Shown: in pieces, positions 1 to 8,802 of the stretch | How the letters are laid out: every line of letters starts with the position of its first letter | How positions within the stretch are numbered: the stretch's first letter is position 1 | Origin: Gracilaria domingensis | Taxonomy: Eukaryota > Rhodophyta > Florideophyceae > Gracilariales > Gracilariaceae | Reading direction: 5' to 3' | DNA: 64,000 nucleotides | NCBI GenBank assembly: GCA_022539475.1 | Contig: VCMS01000216.1 | Span: 62,001-126,000, forward strand | Translations under genes and position numbers: made by a program | Notes under the pieces: generated by a model | The model's database searches: none | Told to the model about the DNA's origin: nothing | Seen by the model: only the letters and a program-made list of their open reading frames with translations

Positions 1-2
1 TT

Positions 3-1169
3 GTTCATTCTCGTGGTTCCCCCGAAACACTTCGTGACCCACGTGGTTTCGCTACAAAGTTTTACACCGGTGAGGGTAACTGGGATCTGGTAGGTAACCT
101 AGAGCCTGTGTTCTTTATCCGCGATGCAATTCAGTTTCCAGAAATGGTACACGCCTTCAAACCGAGCCCGAGAACAGAGAAGCAAGAATGGCATCGTATT
201 CTTGACTTCCTCTCTTTTCATCCTGAGTGCATGCATATGATGACATGGCTTCTTGATGACGTCGGCATTCCGAAGAACTATACGACAATGCGAGGTTCAG
301 GCGTGCATACTTTTGTATTCATCAATAAACAAGGTCTAGAAACATACGTCAAGTTCCATTGGGTTAGTGAACAAGGAGAACAGAATCTTCTTGACGACGA
401 AGCAAAAGAGGTCGGTGGAGAGGACTTCAGCCATGCTACGAATCATTTGATTGAAACTATCGAATCTGGACGATTTCCCGCATGGCAGCTCAAAATTCAG
501 CTCATGGACCCGGCAACTGAGCTGAACCACTCTTGGGGCGATCCACTTGATCCAACTAAAACTTGGCCCGAGAAACACTTTCCAATGATCGCCGTGGGCC
601 GCATGATACTGAATGAGAATATGGACAATCACTTTCTGGAAAGTGAGAGCATTGCGTTCTCCCCAGGTAATGTCATTCCTGGAATCACATTTAGCCAGGA
701 CAAGTTGCTTCAGGGAAGAATTTTCAGTTATGCAGACACACAGCGTTATCGACTGGGTGCAAATTATTTGCAAATCCCGATCAATGCCCCTCGGTGTCCT
801 TTCATGAACAGACAGTTCGATGGTGCGGGTGCAACCATGACGAGAAAGAGCGATGTGAACTATTTCCCAAGCACGAGAAGCAGGGCGGACACCGTGGGCG
901 AAGAACAGGTCCCGAACGTAAAAGCAAAGTTGAGTGGAATTCAAATGAGAAGACCTTTATCTAAACAGAATAACTTTGGTCAAGCTGGTGAACGCTGGCG
1001 TGGCTTCGACGAGGCAAGGCGACAAAGACTGGTTGTAAGGGCGGCAGAGGCTCTTAACGCTCCAAAGGTTTCGAAGAAAGTGAAAAACACCTGGATAGGA
1101 TATTGGACGCAATGTGATCGAGAGCTTGGCTCCCGCATTGGTGCTCTCGTAAAAATGAGCAACATGTGA
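3..1169 (+). CDS. CAT: catalase, plant-type, 5' end outside the window
   Basis: Haem catalase that dismutes hydrogen peroxide to water and oxygen, normally in peroxisomes. The open frame runs from base 3 with the family block GSPETLRDPRGFA, then GNWDLVGN, which carries the distal-pocket catalytic Asn. The proximal haem-ligand Tyr lies in RIFSYADTQRYRLG, near bases 722-763, followed by NYLQIPINAP and NYFPS. About 100 N-terminal residues, including the catalytic His, lie upstream of base 1. The body follows clade-1 plant catalases closely, and no intron is visible in this part. The protein ends in SNM, a weak candidate peroxisomal signal; this is inference. Family assignment is essentially certain. 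Confidence 0.97.
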   Translation, partial: VHSRGSPETLRDPRGFATKFYTGEGNWDLVGNLEPVFFIRDAIQFPEMVHAFKPSPRTEKQEWHRILDFLSFHPECMHMMTWLLDDVGIPKNYTTMRGSGVHTFVFINKQGLETYVKFHWVSEQGEQNLLDDEAKEVGGEDFSHATNHLIETIESGRFPAWQLKIQLMDPATELNHSWGDPLDPTKTWPEKHFPMIAVGRMILNENMDNHFLESESIAFSPGNVIPGITFSQDKLLQGRIFSYADTQRYRLGANYLQIPINAPRCPFMNRQFDGAGATMTRKSDVNYFPSTRSRADTVGEEQVPNVKAKLSGIQMRRPLSKQNNFGQAGERWRGFDEARRQRLVVRAAEALNAPKVSKKVKNTWIGYWTQCDRELGSRIGALVKMSNM

Positions 1170-1941
1170 TCGAACTGAATTAATCTCAGCCCTGTTGTCA
1201 GAGGCCACGATACAATTATGAGCAATCAATCCATATCATGCATGTAACTAAAAATCGCATTAAACTGCTTTCAACTGCGGTGAACATTGTCGAGTAGGTG
1301 AGAGAAGCTCATAGGCTTCAAGCTCAACTTGTTCAAAAACTGTAGGGAGATACTGGAAGCAAACGATAGATTCGATAAGCCTCACGGTCCTAAATGCACG
1401 TAGGAAACCAATACTCCGCTTGATATGGCCGCCAAGCGAACCACTGAATCTCACAAGGGAGAGAAGGTGGATTTAGAGACGGCGTTGCAAAAACTTGGAG
1501 CGATAAACGCATTAGTGTCATTCCATATTAGCCGAGACCAAGTACTTGCACAACATGAAAAACACTGCTGCTCAGGAGTTCTCGTTTCGGTCCCCGGGAG
1601 CCCGAGGCGCCAGTGATGGGTGGGTTGTGGTACTGTGAGCATTGACTTTTGAACTCAATGTAGTGAATGAGCATTGTCACGTGAAATTAGGGTTAAGGCA
1701 TGAATCGGTGGAACTATTCCGTAACCTGAGCTGCAACAACGGTTGGGTCCCGACCAGGACACTTGCAGCAGATCGTGCGCGGTGTGTGTAATAAGTTCAA
1801 GTGAGCGGTGGTGGAAGCGAACATAGCGGCGATAGTAATCCCTCTCATCGCAGATCGTATAAGCTCATGAAGTGTTAAAAAGGGACATCGTTCATGTGGT
1901 GAACAACCTTTCGACTCCCGTCGAGTGGATCGGATGAATGG
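1170..1941. other. intergenic, no gene recognised
   Basis: About 770 bases between the catalase stop and the next candidate gene. Open frames here are under 95 codons and show no recognisable motif. I see no RNA gene or repeat. Confidence 0.5.
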
Positions 1942-2184
1942 CTATGGTTTTTGAGAAGGTTCTTCCTCGCCGTCGCTGTCGGTCAGGGTGTCAATATATG
2001 ATGAATAAGATGAGCGCACGATGGCATCGTAGCGCATGTGACCCTGTTCGTGGAAAGTACCATGTACTCCTGACGCCTTCGCGCTTTTGATGGCGCGCAC
2101 GTAAACAAAGTACACGCCCGCGTTGACACAAGCCAAAGTCAAGAGACGCAGCGCCATTTGACCTCCGCGGCTGAGGTTCTTCAT
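1942..2184 (-). CDS. small single-pass membrane protein, hypothetical
   Basis: An 80-residue open frame. It begins with a basic start, then a hydrophobic stretch (about residues 10-28, ALRLLTLACVNAGVYFVYV) that could span a membrane, and ends with an acidic tail (DSDGEEEP). The architecture is that of a small tail- or signal-anchored protein, but I recognise no family. It lies alone between catalase and the coiled-coil protein. The supporting evidence is only the ordered hydrophobic/acidic layout and a plausible Met; a chance open frame is possible. Confidence 0.35.
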   Translation of the reverse strand: MKNLSRGGQMALRLLTLACVNAGVYFVYVRAIKSAKASGVHGTFHEQGHMRYDAIVRSSYSSYIDTLTDSDGEEEPSQKP

Positions 2185-2712
2185 GTGTAGATCTCAGACG
2201 GCTACTCTTGCTCTATGTTCAGTCTTCGTCGTTCACCTCCAAGCCATCATGCGCCATGATGACGGCCGCAGCGAAGTCAACGCTCGGCGGGATTCCCGAG
2301 AATCGAGAGAAGCGATTGCGCCGACAAAAGTGGTCGGGCTCGATTATTCGCTGACCTCGAAAAGGCCAAAAAATTTCAGGTGCAAAGATAATGAATGTAA
2401 CAAAATTTAATGTCATTTGTTGATTGATTTGGTTTGGGCTCGTCAGCTGTCTCTTTTGAGCACCACGACGCACCGCGGGGGTCCAAGCCGCCTCGTACCC
2501 CCGTTACCGTGAAAACTCACGACTGCCGATTGCCACCCTTACCATCCTGCGCCCCCTACCAGTCGCAACCACTTGAGCTCTGTTCTTCTCTTCCCGCGGC
2601 ATCCGCCCTTAAATGTATGCATCCTGCGTTGAATAACTTTCCAAGCGCTCACTTCAACTAGACACACCCTATCGCCCGCGGCTCTTTGGCATTTTGGGTT
2701 TCTCTCTTCAAT

Positions 2713-3420
2713 ATGCTTCATTCAACAACAATACGTTTCGTCGTCCTCTTGCTACTCTTTCAAGCATTCGTATCGGGTGTTCGCGCGGACTATGACTCTC
2801 AGAGAACAGCAGAACAACAGCAGCAGGACGTTCGGAATCGCATGAACGAGTTCGTCGACACTGTGAGACACGCCGTCGACGATGCAGAAGCCGCTTCCAA
2901 GAAAAGAGATGTCGTCGATCTAGGTCAGTCTCTAAGCATGCTCGAAGCAAAATTCTCCAGTTTGCGATCTGCACTAGCGCATGAACTCGGAGCGCGAGCA
3001 CCACAATTTGCCTCCAACAATGAGGTTGCTAAACAGATCATGGACAAGAGCTCTGGTCTTGTGCAAGGTGTAGTATCGCAACGCGAAGAGCTGCGTCGTC
3101 TTTCATCTGATGTGAAGGAGGTTGACTCTGCCATCCGAGCGCTGCGCGAGGGCTTGACTACATTTGAGAAGGACGTGGGCGAACTGCACAGAGTGATTGC
3201 GGACTTGCATGTATCACATAACGAAATGTCATTGTTACATGATGATACAAAAGAAAAAGTGAAAGAAGTTGTGGCCGATGCGCATCAAATGGCACGAACC
3301 AGCACGCACTGGATATTGTACCTTGTAATCATTCTAGAACTCGGTGCGTTTGTCGGTTATATGTACTTTAAGAAATCCGGCGGTACACTTGCACACAAGG
3401 CGTATGGGAAGTTTGGCTAA
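2713..3420 (+). CDS. secreted/ER type I coiled-coil membrane protein
   Basis: A 235-residue protein. I chose the second Met because it opens a clean signal peptide (MLHSTTIRFVVLLLLFQAF, cut near VRA). The first Met at 2686 would add nine residues. The lumenal part (about residues 30-195) is rich in Glu, Lys, Gln and heptad-like Leu/Val and should form coiled coils. A membrane segment follows at about residues 205-223 (HWILYLVIILELGAFVGYMYF), then a short basic cytosolic tail with KK. The layout resembles the stalk, membrane span and tail of L-type cargo lectins (ERGIC-53/VIP36 kin) without the lectin domain. That resemblance is inference; the family is not identified. Confidence 0.75.
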   Translation: MLHSTTIRFVVLLLLFQAFVSGVRADYDSQRTAEQQQQDVRNRMNEFVDTVRHAVDDAEAASKKRDVVDLGQSLSMLEAKFSSLRSALAHELGARAPQFASNNEVAKQIMDKSSGLVQGVVSQREELRRLSSDVKEVDSAIRALREGLTTFEKDVGELHRVIADLHVSHNEMSLLHDDTKEKVKEVVADAHQMARTSTHWILYLVIILELGAFVGYMYFKKSGGTLAHKAYGKFG

Positions 3421-3890
3421 AGAAACCAATGTTATCTTTCTATTGCTCCACTTTGCACAACCATTTGCTTCACGGAAGCGTCATACACCAACTCGCACGT
3501 GGTCGACAAGATCTTTTATCGCACGCCTTTTGATTGGAAGAAGGTGTTGATGAACTGGAGCAAATGTTAAGGAACAGCACATTGGTAAGAGTCACTTCGT
3601 TAAGAATTACGCCACTACTGCCCAAAGCCGAGTCTGGTTCTGGTGCAGGGTACAAGTAGCGCACGAACAAGTTAGACCGCAACTACGAGACTAATTGCCA
3701 GAAACGATGGGTCATAGCCGTCCATTATGCACAGAGACAGACGCAAAAACGAGTCCAAACCAAAGCAATATGTGCATGTCGACCGCTATTGCGGCACGCC
3801 TCAAGACGATAGCGCACGAACTCCACAATAAATGGCTGCGAGATAAAAGAGTACAGTTTACCAAGTAAGGAAAGCACCATAGCACATCAG
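3421..3890. other. intergenic between convergent genes
   Basis: Space between the 3' ends of the coiled-coil gene and THF1. It holds only frames of 60-70 codons with no motif; presumably 3' UTRs. Confidence 0.5.
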
Positions 3891-4925
3891 TCACGTAGAG
3901 AGTTCATCTGTAGCACTGGACACTTGCGATGGTTGAGCGTCAACGTCGTCTTGCTGTTCCTGTTCCAGTTCGGCAGCTTGCTTCGCGGCAGCCTCAGCTT
4001 TAGCGGCCAAACGCTCGGCAGTCTTTTTCGCTTCCCTCGCAGTGGCCTCTGCAAAAATTTGTTCGGCTTGTTTCAAGCGCTCCATGTTTGACAAGTAGGC
4101 ACCCATCTCCGACGTGAACTTGCTTTGAACGAGCCCAATCTCATCAGCCCACTTTTCGGCGTTGGCGGCTGAGAGCTCGGCGCCGACGGCATCCATGACC
4201 TGAATGAGGCCGATTCCGAAGAGCCTGCTGTAGTACCAGTCAAAGTCTGGGGCGTCGCGAACGTAGGCCAGCGCCTCTATGACTGGTCCCACGACTTCGG
4301 CTGAGGCGGACGGGGATGCGGTCTTAAGCGCTGTAAAGACGTCTTCTTCAGTCTTTGCATCCAACCAATCCCTGACAGTTGCGGCGGTTGACCTGATGAG
4401 ATCGACGTCGAGTTGGAGAGCGGTTGCACAGGCGTTGTAAAGCAAATCACGCTCTTCCTCATCGGGGTAGTAACGCAGAAAGGTGGAGAAGATGGAGTCA
4501 AAGCCGAAGGCAAAGAGCGCGTCGAAACGCCACATGGCGCACACCACGGCCAGATGTGAGGTGGTGAGCATCTCATTAATGACGGTGCGGTACACAATCG
4601 GAATCGGACGCGCAAAGAAGCGATTGAACCTGGACATGGTGGCCGCCACCGGCTCAATGGGCTTCCCGCGCAGATTTCCGTAGCGATGCTCGAACGAGGA
4701 GTCAAGCGGTTTCGTCCTGGGCGCGGGGCTGACGGGCGGGGCGTTCAGCTCGGGCGTGGACGAAGACGCTGCAGAAGACGAAGAAGGCGCATTGGCATCA
4801 TGAACACAGCGAACGGGCAGCCGTGTGACGCGCGCGGCGCGACGCGAACAGCGCTGCAGCGGCGTACGGCGCGCGCGTGGCGCAACGCGCGCGGCGGCGG
4901 GGGAGGTGACGAAGGCGATGGTCAT
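3891..4925 (-). CDS. THF1: THF1/Psb29-type thylakoid formation protein, plastid
   Basis: Member of the Psb29/Thylakoid formation 1 family, which acts in thylakoid biogenesis, photosystem II repair and FtsH protease accumulation in cyanobacteria and plastids. The start at 4925 gives 344 residues. A Ser/Arg/Ala-rich transit peptide opens with MTIAFVTSPAAARVAPRARR. The family core runs from about residue 80 (VAATMSRFNRFFARPIPIVY) through LAVVCAMWRFDALFAFGFDSIF and YPDEEERDLLYNACATALQ. A C-terminal Lys/Ala/Glu-rich coiled coil ends at DELST. Open frame upstream of 4925 lies in the GC-rich promoter and is probably not translated. The gene diverges from the plastid zinc-finger gene at 5459, so the two may be co-regulated. 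Confidence 0.92.
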   Translation of the reverse strand: MTIAFVTSPAAARVAPRARRTPLQRCSRRAARVTRLPVRCVHDANAPSSSSAASSSTPELNAPPVSPAPRTKPLDSSFEHRYGNLRGKPIEPVAATMSRFNRFFARPIPIVYRTVINEMLTTSHLAVVCAMWRFDALFAFGFDSIFSTFLRYYPDEEERDLLYNACATALQLDVDLIRSTAATVRDWLDAKTEEDVFTALKTASPSASAEVVGPVIEALAYVRDAPDFDWYYSRLFGIGLIQVMDAVGAELSAANAEKWADEIGLVQSKFTSEMGAYLSNMERLKQAEQIFAEATAREAKKTAERLAAKAEAAAKQAAELEQEQQDDVDAQPSQVSSATDELST

Positions 4926-5458
4926 TGTTGGCGACGGGGCCGACGGAGAGACGCGACGCGGTCGCTGATATGCAGGCGGGGAGCGGAAGCGAAGCCGGGC
5001 TCGACGGGGGCGCGCGCCGGCGCGTGCGGTGAGCACGAATTGACGCCGCGGCGCGCGCGACAAACAGAGCGGCACAAAGCGCAACGACGCGCATGCGCTC
5101 GCCGCACGATCTCGCGCGCCCCGTGCCGGAGCCGCCGCAGCCGCGCAAACACGTACGACGGAGCGCTGCTGATGATCCTGCTCTCGCGCCGGCGCGCGTG
5201 TCGCGCGTGGCCACGCGACACACGTGCACACGCGCCGCGGCCGAGATTGGCCGCAGCGCGGTCCAAATCGCGGCGCGTGGTTGGGCGAGGGCGCGCGCGC
5301 CGTGGCGGCGCGTGGAAGTGGGCGGCTGGCGGCGCGCCGCGCCGAAAAGATCTGCGCGCGTGGCAAGTTGTGTTGGCTGCGCTGGCCGCGCTGCGCCGGC
5401 CGCGCTGCGCGCTTGAGGGCATCGCGCCGCTCGCCGCCGCATCTACGACGCTACGCCG
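4926..5458. promoter_or_regulatory. GC-rich divergent promoter, THF1 / zinc-finger gene
   Basis: The 530 bases between two head-to-head plastid-protein genes are very rich in GCGCGC runs and poor in stop codons, so every frame looks open. A G-box CACGTG lies at 5221-5226, and an ATTGG (reverse CCAAT) box at about 5245-5249. The position, composition and motifs fit a bidirectional promoter; no transcript evidence is available from sequence alone. Confidence 0.55.
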
Positions 5459-6052
5459 ATGACGCTGCCCGCGCCTCGCACGCCCTGCGCCCAGTATCGC
5501 GACGCGCTCTCGTCCCCGTCGTCCCGTGCCGCCCCCCGTCGCCCCCCGCGCATCTTTTCCGAGATGAGTTTTGCCGTGGCGGGTGCTTCTCCGCTGCCCG
5601 TTGCTCGACCGTTGCAGACCTCTCTGCCGGGCGTTTTGTTGGGCGCCACTGCCGCCGCCGCCGGCTTGCTGCTGGGCTCGCTGTCGTCGGCCTCTCCTTC
5701 CACGCAGCCGCGTCGTCCGTGCGAGGCGTGTAACGGGGAGGGCTACGTCGACTGCTTCTGCCGACGGTGGAACTACGCCTCTTCTTCCTCCAGTTCGCGA
5801 GCCCGCTGCGATGCCTGCCACGGGAGCATGAGGACTAGATGTCCGCGCTGCCGCGGCGGTGGCACCGCCATTTCCACCCTGCTGCGTGTCCCCATTCCGG
5901 TTCGCGTGCGGAGAGGCGTTGATGACATGCTCAATCGACTCGTCGTCGTGCCGCTTGCCGCCACTTCTTTTCGCGCTGCTCGTGCTTGTGCGCTCATTTC
6001 AAAACCGCTGTTGCCGCCTGCACCGCCCCGTCTTGCACTACCTCACTTGTAA
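5459..6052 (+). CDS. plastid DnaJ-type zinc-finger protein (BSD2/LQY1-like)
   Basis: A 197-residue protein with eight cysteines in four CxxC or CxC pairs: C88/C91 (CEACNGEG), C99/C101, C117/C120 (CDACHGS) and C128/C131 (CPRCRGGG). This spacing with Gly after each pair is the DnaJ cysteine-rich zinc-finger fold without a J domain. In plastids such proteins (BSD2, LQY1, PSA2 and relatives) act as chaperones or disulfide isomerases for Rubisco and photosystem assembly. The N-terminus is Ser/Arg-rich and transit-like, followed by a hydrophobic stretch (about residues 57-75) that may be a membrane or lumen-targeting segment. An alternative start is the Met at 5564. Subfamily is not settled. Confidence 0.75.
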   Translation: MTLPAPRTPCAQYRDALSSPSSRAAPRRPPRIFSEMSFAVAGASPLPVARPLQTSLPGVLLGATAAAAGLLLGSLSSASPSTQPRRPCEACNGEGYVDCFCRRWNYASSSSSSRARCDACHGSMRTRCPRCRGGGTAISTLLRVPIPVRVRRGVDDMLNRLVVVPLAATSFRAARACALISKPLLPPAPPRLALPHL

Positions 6053-6519
6053 CTCTCGTCGTCGTCGCGCCTTTATTTTTGATGTCAGCACACCATGGCC
6101 GACGTCCTCTATAACACGGAGTTGCGCGTCTTCGTTGCTTATTCTTGAAAAGTTTGTACACTGTTTTGTAAACAAAACCACATTTCACGGACGGCTCTTC
6201 TCCACACTGTCAATTCGCTTCGCGTCCCCTCCCCATCGTCGCGTTGTACACAATCCGTACCGTTACGTGCCGCTGCTTCACAGCGCACGTCGCCAACAAT
6301 TCTAAAACTAGCCTTGTCCCGCCCCGTGTGCAACATACCCGTCCAGGTAACCTCTTTGCAGATTCCCTTCACAGAAGCTTTACATAAACCGGCACGGCCC
6401 TTGCCGCCATGGCCCTTTGCGCTCACTGGCACATGCCTTTAACACAATCAATGAATCACTAAAACATGCCCATTCTACCACCCTTTGCGCTGCTGGATCT
6501 CACCCGCTCCAACAGCACA
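6053..6519. other. intergenic, 3' UTR region; contains left copy of a duplicated segment
   Basis: Bases around 5985-6080, covering the end of the zinc-finger gene and its 3' flank, resemble 7465-7570. This suggests the tandem duplication that produced the two following genes included this segment. No further gene seen. Confidence 0.45.
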
Positions 6520-6987
6520 CTACGCATCATCGACGTCAAAGAACACGTCGTCCTTCGAAATACGTACTTCTTCAATATGCACCACCGCAGTTACCTTCTC
6601 TCCGTCACTCATTTGCCACACTCTCGCTCGTTTGTCCTTACCGAGCATTCGAATCACCTCATACAAACTAATATTCGTACCCTTCAGCTCCGCAATGAAC
6701 ATTAAATCGTTCCCAGCAATATCTTGCGTCCGACCCTTGAGTGCTTCGTTCTCTACTTCTAGACAACCATTGATTACTCTTCCGCCAAAAACTTTAACTT
6801 GCTTGCGTCCATCTTCCCATGTATACGTATTGCGCTGCGAATATGCACCTCCGCGAATTCCAACGTGGATGACGCTGTGGTGCTTGTCTATTTGCTCCCA
6901 GGTGCGAGGGTTCATGAACGTAAACGTGCCCTCCCATGTGCCGAGGTGCGCTCGCACTGATGCGGGGAATTCTGTCTCCTTCTCCAT
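6520..6987 (-). CDS. small conserved protein, tandem paralogue 1, family unknown
   Basis: A 155-residue protein starting MEKETEFPASVRAHLGTWEG. It is clearly paralogous to the next gene upstream (7703-8134): both carry LGTWEG, the IGxRxG region, SQRNxYTWEDGRKQ, VFGGRV and a DGEK-TAVVHxEE ending. The alternating polar/hydrophobic short strands and the initial GTWEG suggest a small beta-barrel of lipocalin-like type, but I cannot name a family. No signal or transit peptide is visible. The C-terminus ends RISKDDVFFDVDDA, which the paralogue has lost. Confidence 0.8.
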   Translation of the reverse strand: MEKETEFPASVRAHLGTWEGTFTFMNPRTWEQIDKHHSVIHVGIRGGAYSQRNTYTWEDGRKQVKVFGGRVINGCLEVENEALKGRTQDIAGNDLMFIAELKGTNISLYEVIRMLGKDKRARVWQMSDGEKVTAVVHIEEVRISKDDVFFDVDDA

Positions 6988-7702
6988 AGCGATGCTCGAG
7001 AGAAGCTCAAGAGCACTGGAGATAGTGCATGGAGGTATGCTGAGCTTAGGTCTTCAATCTTCGCGACCACAACTGGATTGACTGCGTGCTTCTTTCACTC
7101 TCTTGCCGCCTTCGTTTTCAACGACGAGAGGCTTTCGGATTTCGATACAAAACGTCAGCAGAACGCTTGTACTCAACCAAGTATTCGTGTAGGAGTTGGT
7201 TGCAGCAAAAAAATTACTCCGCTACACGGCTGACCCACTCTTACCTGGCCAGGGACAAATCTGAACTGTGTTGGAAGTGCAAAAGACAGAACAAGGACAG
7301 GCGCTCCGCGTTGATTGGACACATGCAATCCGCCTTCCTCTTCCTCTTTTTGCTTGAAGTGAAGCAAATCTGCGATAGAGTTTCGCGACTCATGTCTCTA
7401 AAGCTCCGAGGGTACACCGGCATCTCTACTCCTTATCGTTTGTCGCTATGTTCCATGCTGCCCTTTGTGCCAGTACGCTTGCTCGTGACTACAACACCGC
7501 CGTTACATACAACTCCGCCTCGTCTCGCACTATCTACCACAGTTGTGACTTTCTTCTCGTCGCGCCTTTACTTCTTGAGAAATTGGGAGGAGGGGACACT
7601 TTTATGTTCCGAACCCGTGTAAATGACTATCCGTTTATCTTTGTTCGATCACACCCGCCATAACATCACTATGCGTCATTAACGTCAAAGAAAACGTCAT
7701 CC
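6988..7702. other. intergenic between tandem paralogues
   Basis: The spacer holds the promoter of paralogue 1 and the 3' flank of paralogue 2. Bases 7465-7570 resemble 5985-6080, and 7660-7702 retain the old coding tail of paralogue 2 (see findings). A 178-codon forward frame at 7086-7622 has no recognisable motif and I do not accept it as a gene. Confidence 0.5.
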
Positions 7703-8134
7703 TTAGATGCGTTTTTCCTCAAGATGCACTACTGCAGTTATCTTCTCGCCGTCACTCAGCTGAAGCACCCTCGCTTGTTTGTCATCGTCCAGCATTTGAA
7801 TCACCTCATACCCACAATTTTTGGTTCCCTTCTTCTCTGAAACTATCAACAAATCGTTTCCACCAATATCTTGCATCCGGCACTTGAATACTTTGCTGTC
7901 TATTTGTACATAATCATCGACTACTCTTCCACCAAAAACTTGAATCTGTTTACGTCCATCTTCCCACGTATACGCATTGCGCTGCGAATACTCACCTCCG
8001 CGAATTCCAATTTGGATCAGAGTACTATGTTTATCTAATTGCTTCCAGCTCCGATGTTCCAATGTAGTACTCGTGCCCTCCCATGTGCCGAGCTGCGCAC
8101 GAACTGAGGCAGAATATTCTGCCGCCTTTTCCAT
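7703..8134 (-). CDS. small conserved protein, tandem paralogue 2, shortened C-terminus
   Basis: A 143-residue paralogue of the 6520-6987 gene, starting MEKAAEYSASVRAQLGTWEG. I set the start at 8134 because alignment with paralogue 1 begins there. The open frame extends to a Met at 8260, but that extra part (about 8178-8256) matches a dispersed repeat also found near 13.7 kb, so it is probably not an ancestral presequence. The protein stops at KRI, 12 residues earlier than its sister. A 2-base deletion relative to the sister creates the stop, and the lost tail is still readable downstream. Function unknown. Confidence 0.75.
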   Translation of the reverse strand: MEKAAEYSASVRAQLGTWEGTSTTLEHRSWKQLDKHSTLIQIGIRGGEYSQRNAYTWEDGRKQIQVFGGRVVDDYVQIDSKVFKCRMQDIGGNDLLIVSEKKGTKNCGYEVIQMLDDDKQARVLQLSDGEKITAVVHLEEKRI

Positions 8135-8177
8135 GACGACACGGGAATGGAGATGACGCAATGAACTACCAACCCCG

Positions 8178-8256
8178 CGAGAGAGAAAAGGCAAAAACAT
8201 GTTAGAGATGATTAAGCAATGCCCGTCAAAGCTTCTGGCATTCCTTAGGAGAGAAG
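8178..8256 (-). repeat. dispersed repeat, copy 1
   Basis: Read on the minus strand this segment (CTAAGGAATGCCAGAAGC, then TTTGACGGGCATTGCTTAATC and TTTTTGCCTTTTCTCTC-like sequence) matches 13699-13794, with an internal gap, and more weakly 21851-21890. Copies lie at unrelated sites, so this is a dispersed repeat of unknown class. Confidence 0.5.
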
Positions 8257-8802
8257 CCAACTTCTAGACTTCGATATAACCTTTTGCCTCGTAATTGGGG
8301 GGAGATGACCATAAATGAGAAAAAGAGAAGGAGGGAAGGATGGAGGGAAATAGAGCTGAAGTGCACCGCGATTAGTGTAACAGGTGAGCTGAGCGTGAGG
8401 GTTGAATCCTCTATTTTCATAATCTTGACTCACTTCGGGCCTTTCTCTCTTTTCTGGCTTTTCTTGTTGGAAGAAAGGTGGGCTGCGAGATCTCACCTTG
8501 GACTATTATTCTATTTCAAAGCTCCCAGACCAGAATCGCAAACGTTGGCTAACAGCATTGACTGCGTATCGATAAGCAACCTTCGATCCTGCAGTATCGA
8601 TACAGTCGAGCATGAACTATGTGACATCTGCACGGAGGAAGTTATTGCTCTTCTCGGAAGAGATACGAAAACTTTCAAATCTGGGACATGACTTCTATGA
8701 TAGAATTTCTATCTAGATGTGCACTTTACTCGGAAGCAAAGATGAAGGAATCTTCACCTTTGTTCACAAGGACTGCAATGTCTACAGACGGTACATTATG
8801 GA
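8257..8802. other. intergenic
   Basis: Space between the paralogue pair and the 3' end of the transhydrogenase gene. A 135-codon forward frame lacks motifs. Nothing else seen. Confidence 0.45.

Noticed and set aside
336-944. 202-codon open frame antisense to catalase
   Set aside because: It lies wholly inside the well-supported catalase frame and has no motif of its own.
4798-5821. Several Arg/Ala-rich open frames of 200-300 codons on both strands
   Set aside because: They come from stop-poor GCGCGC promoter sequence and have no domain or normal composition.
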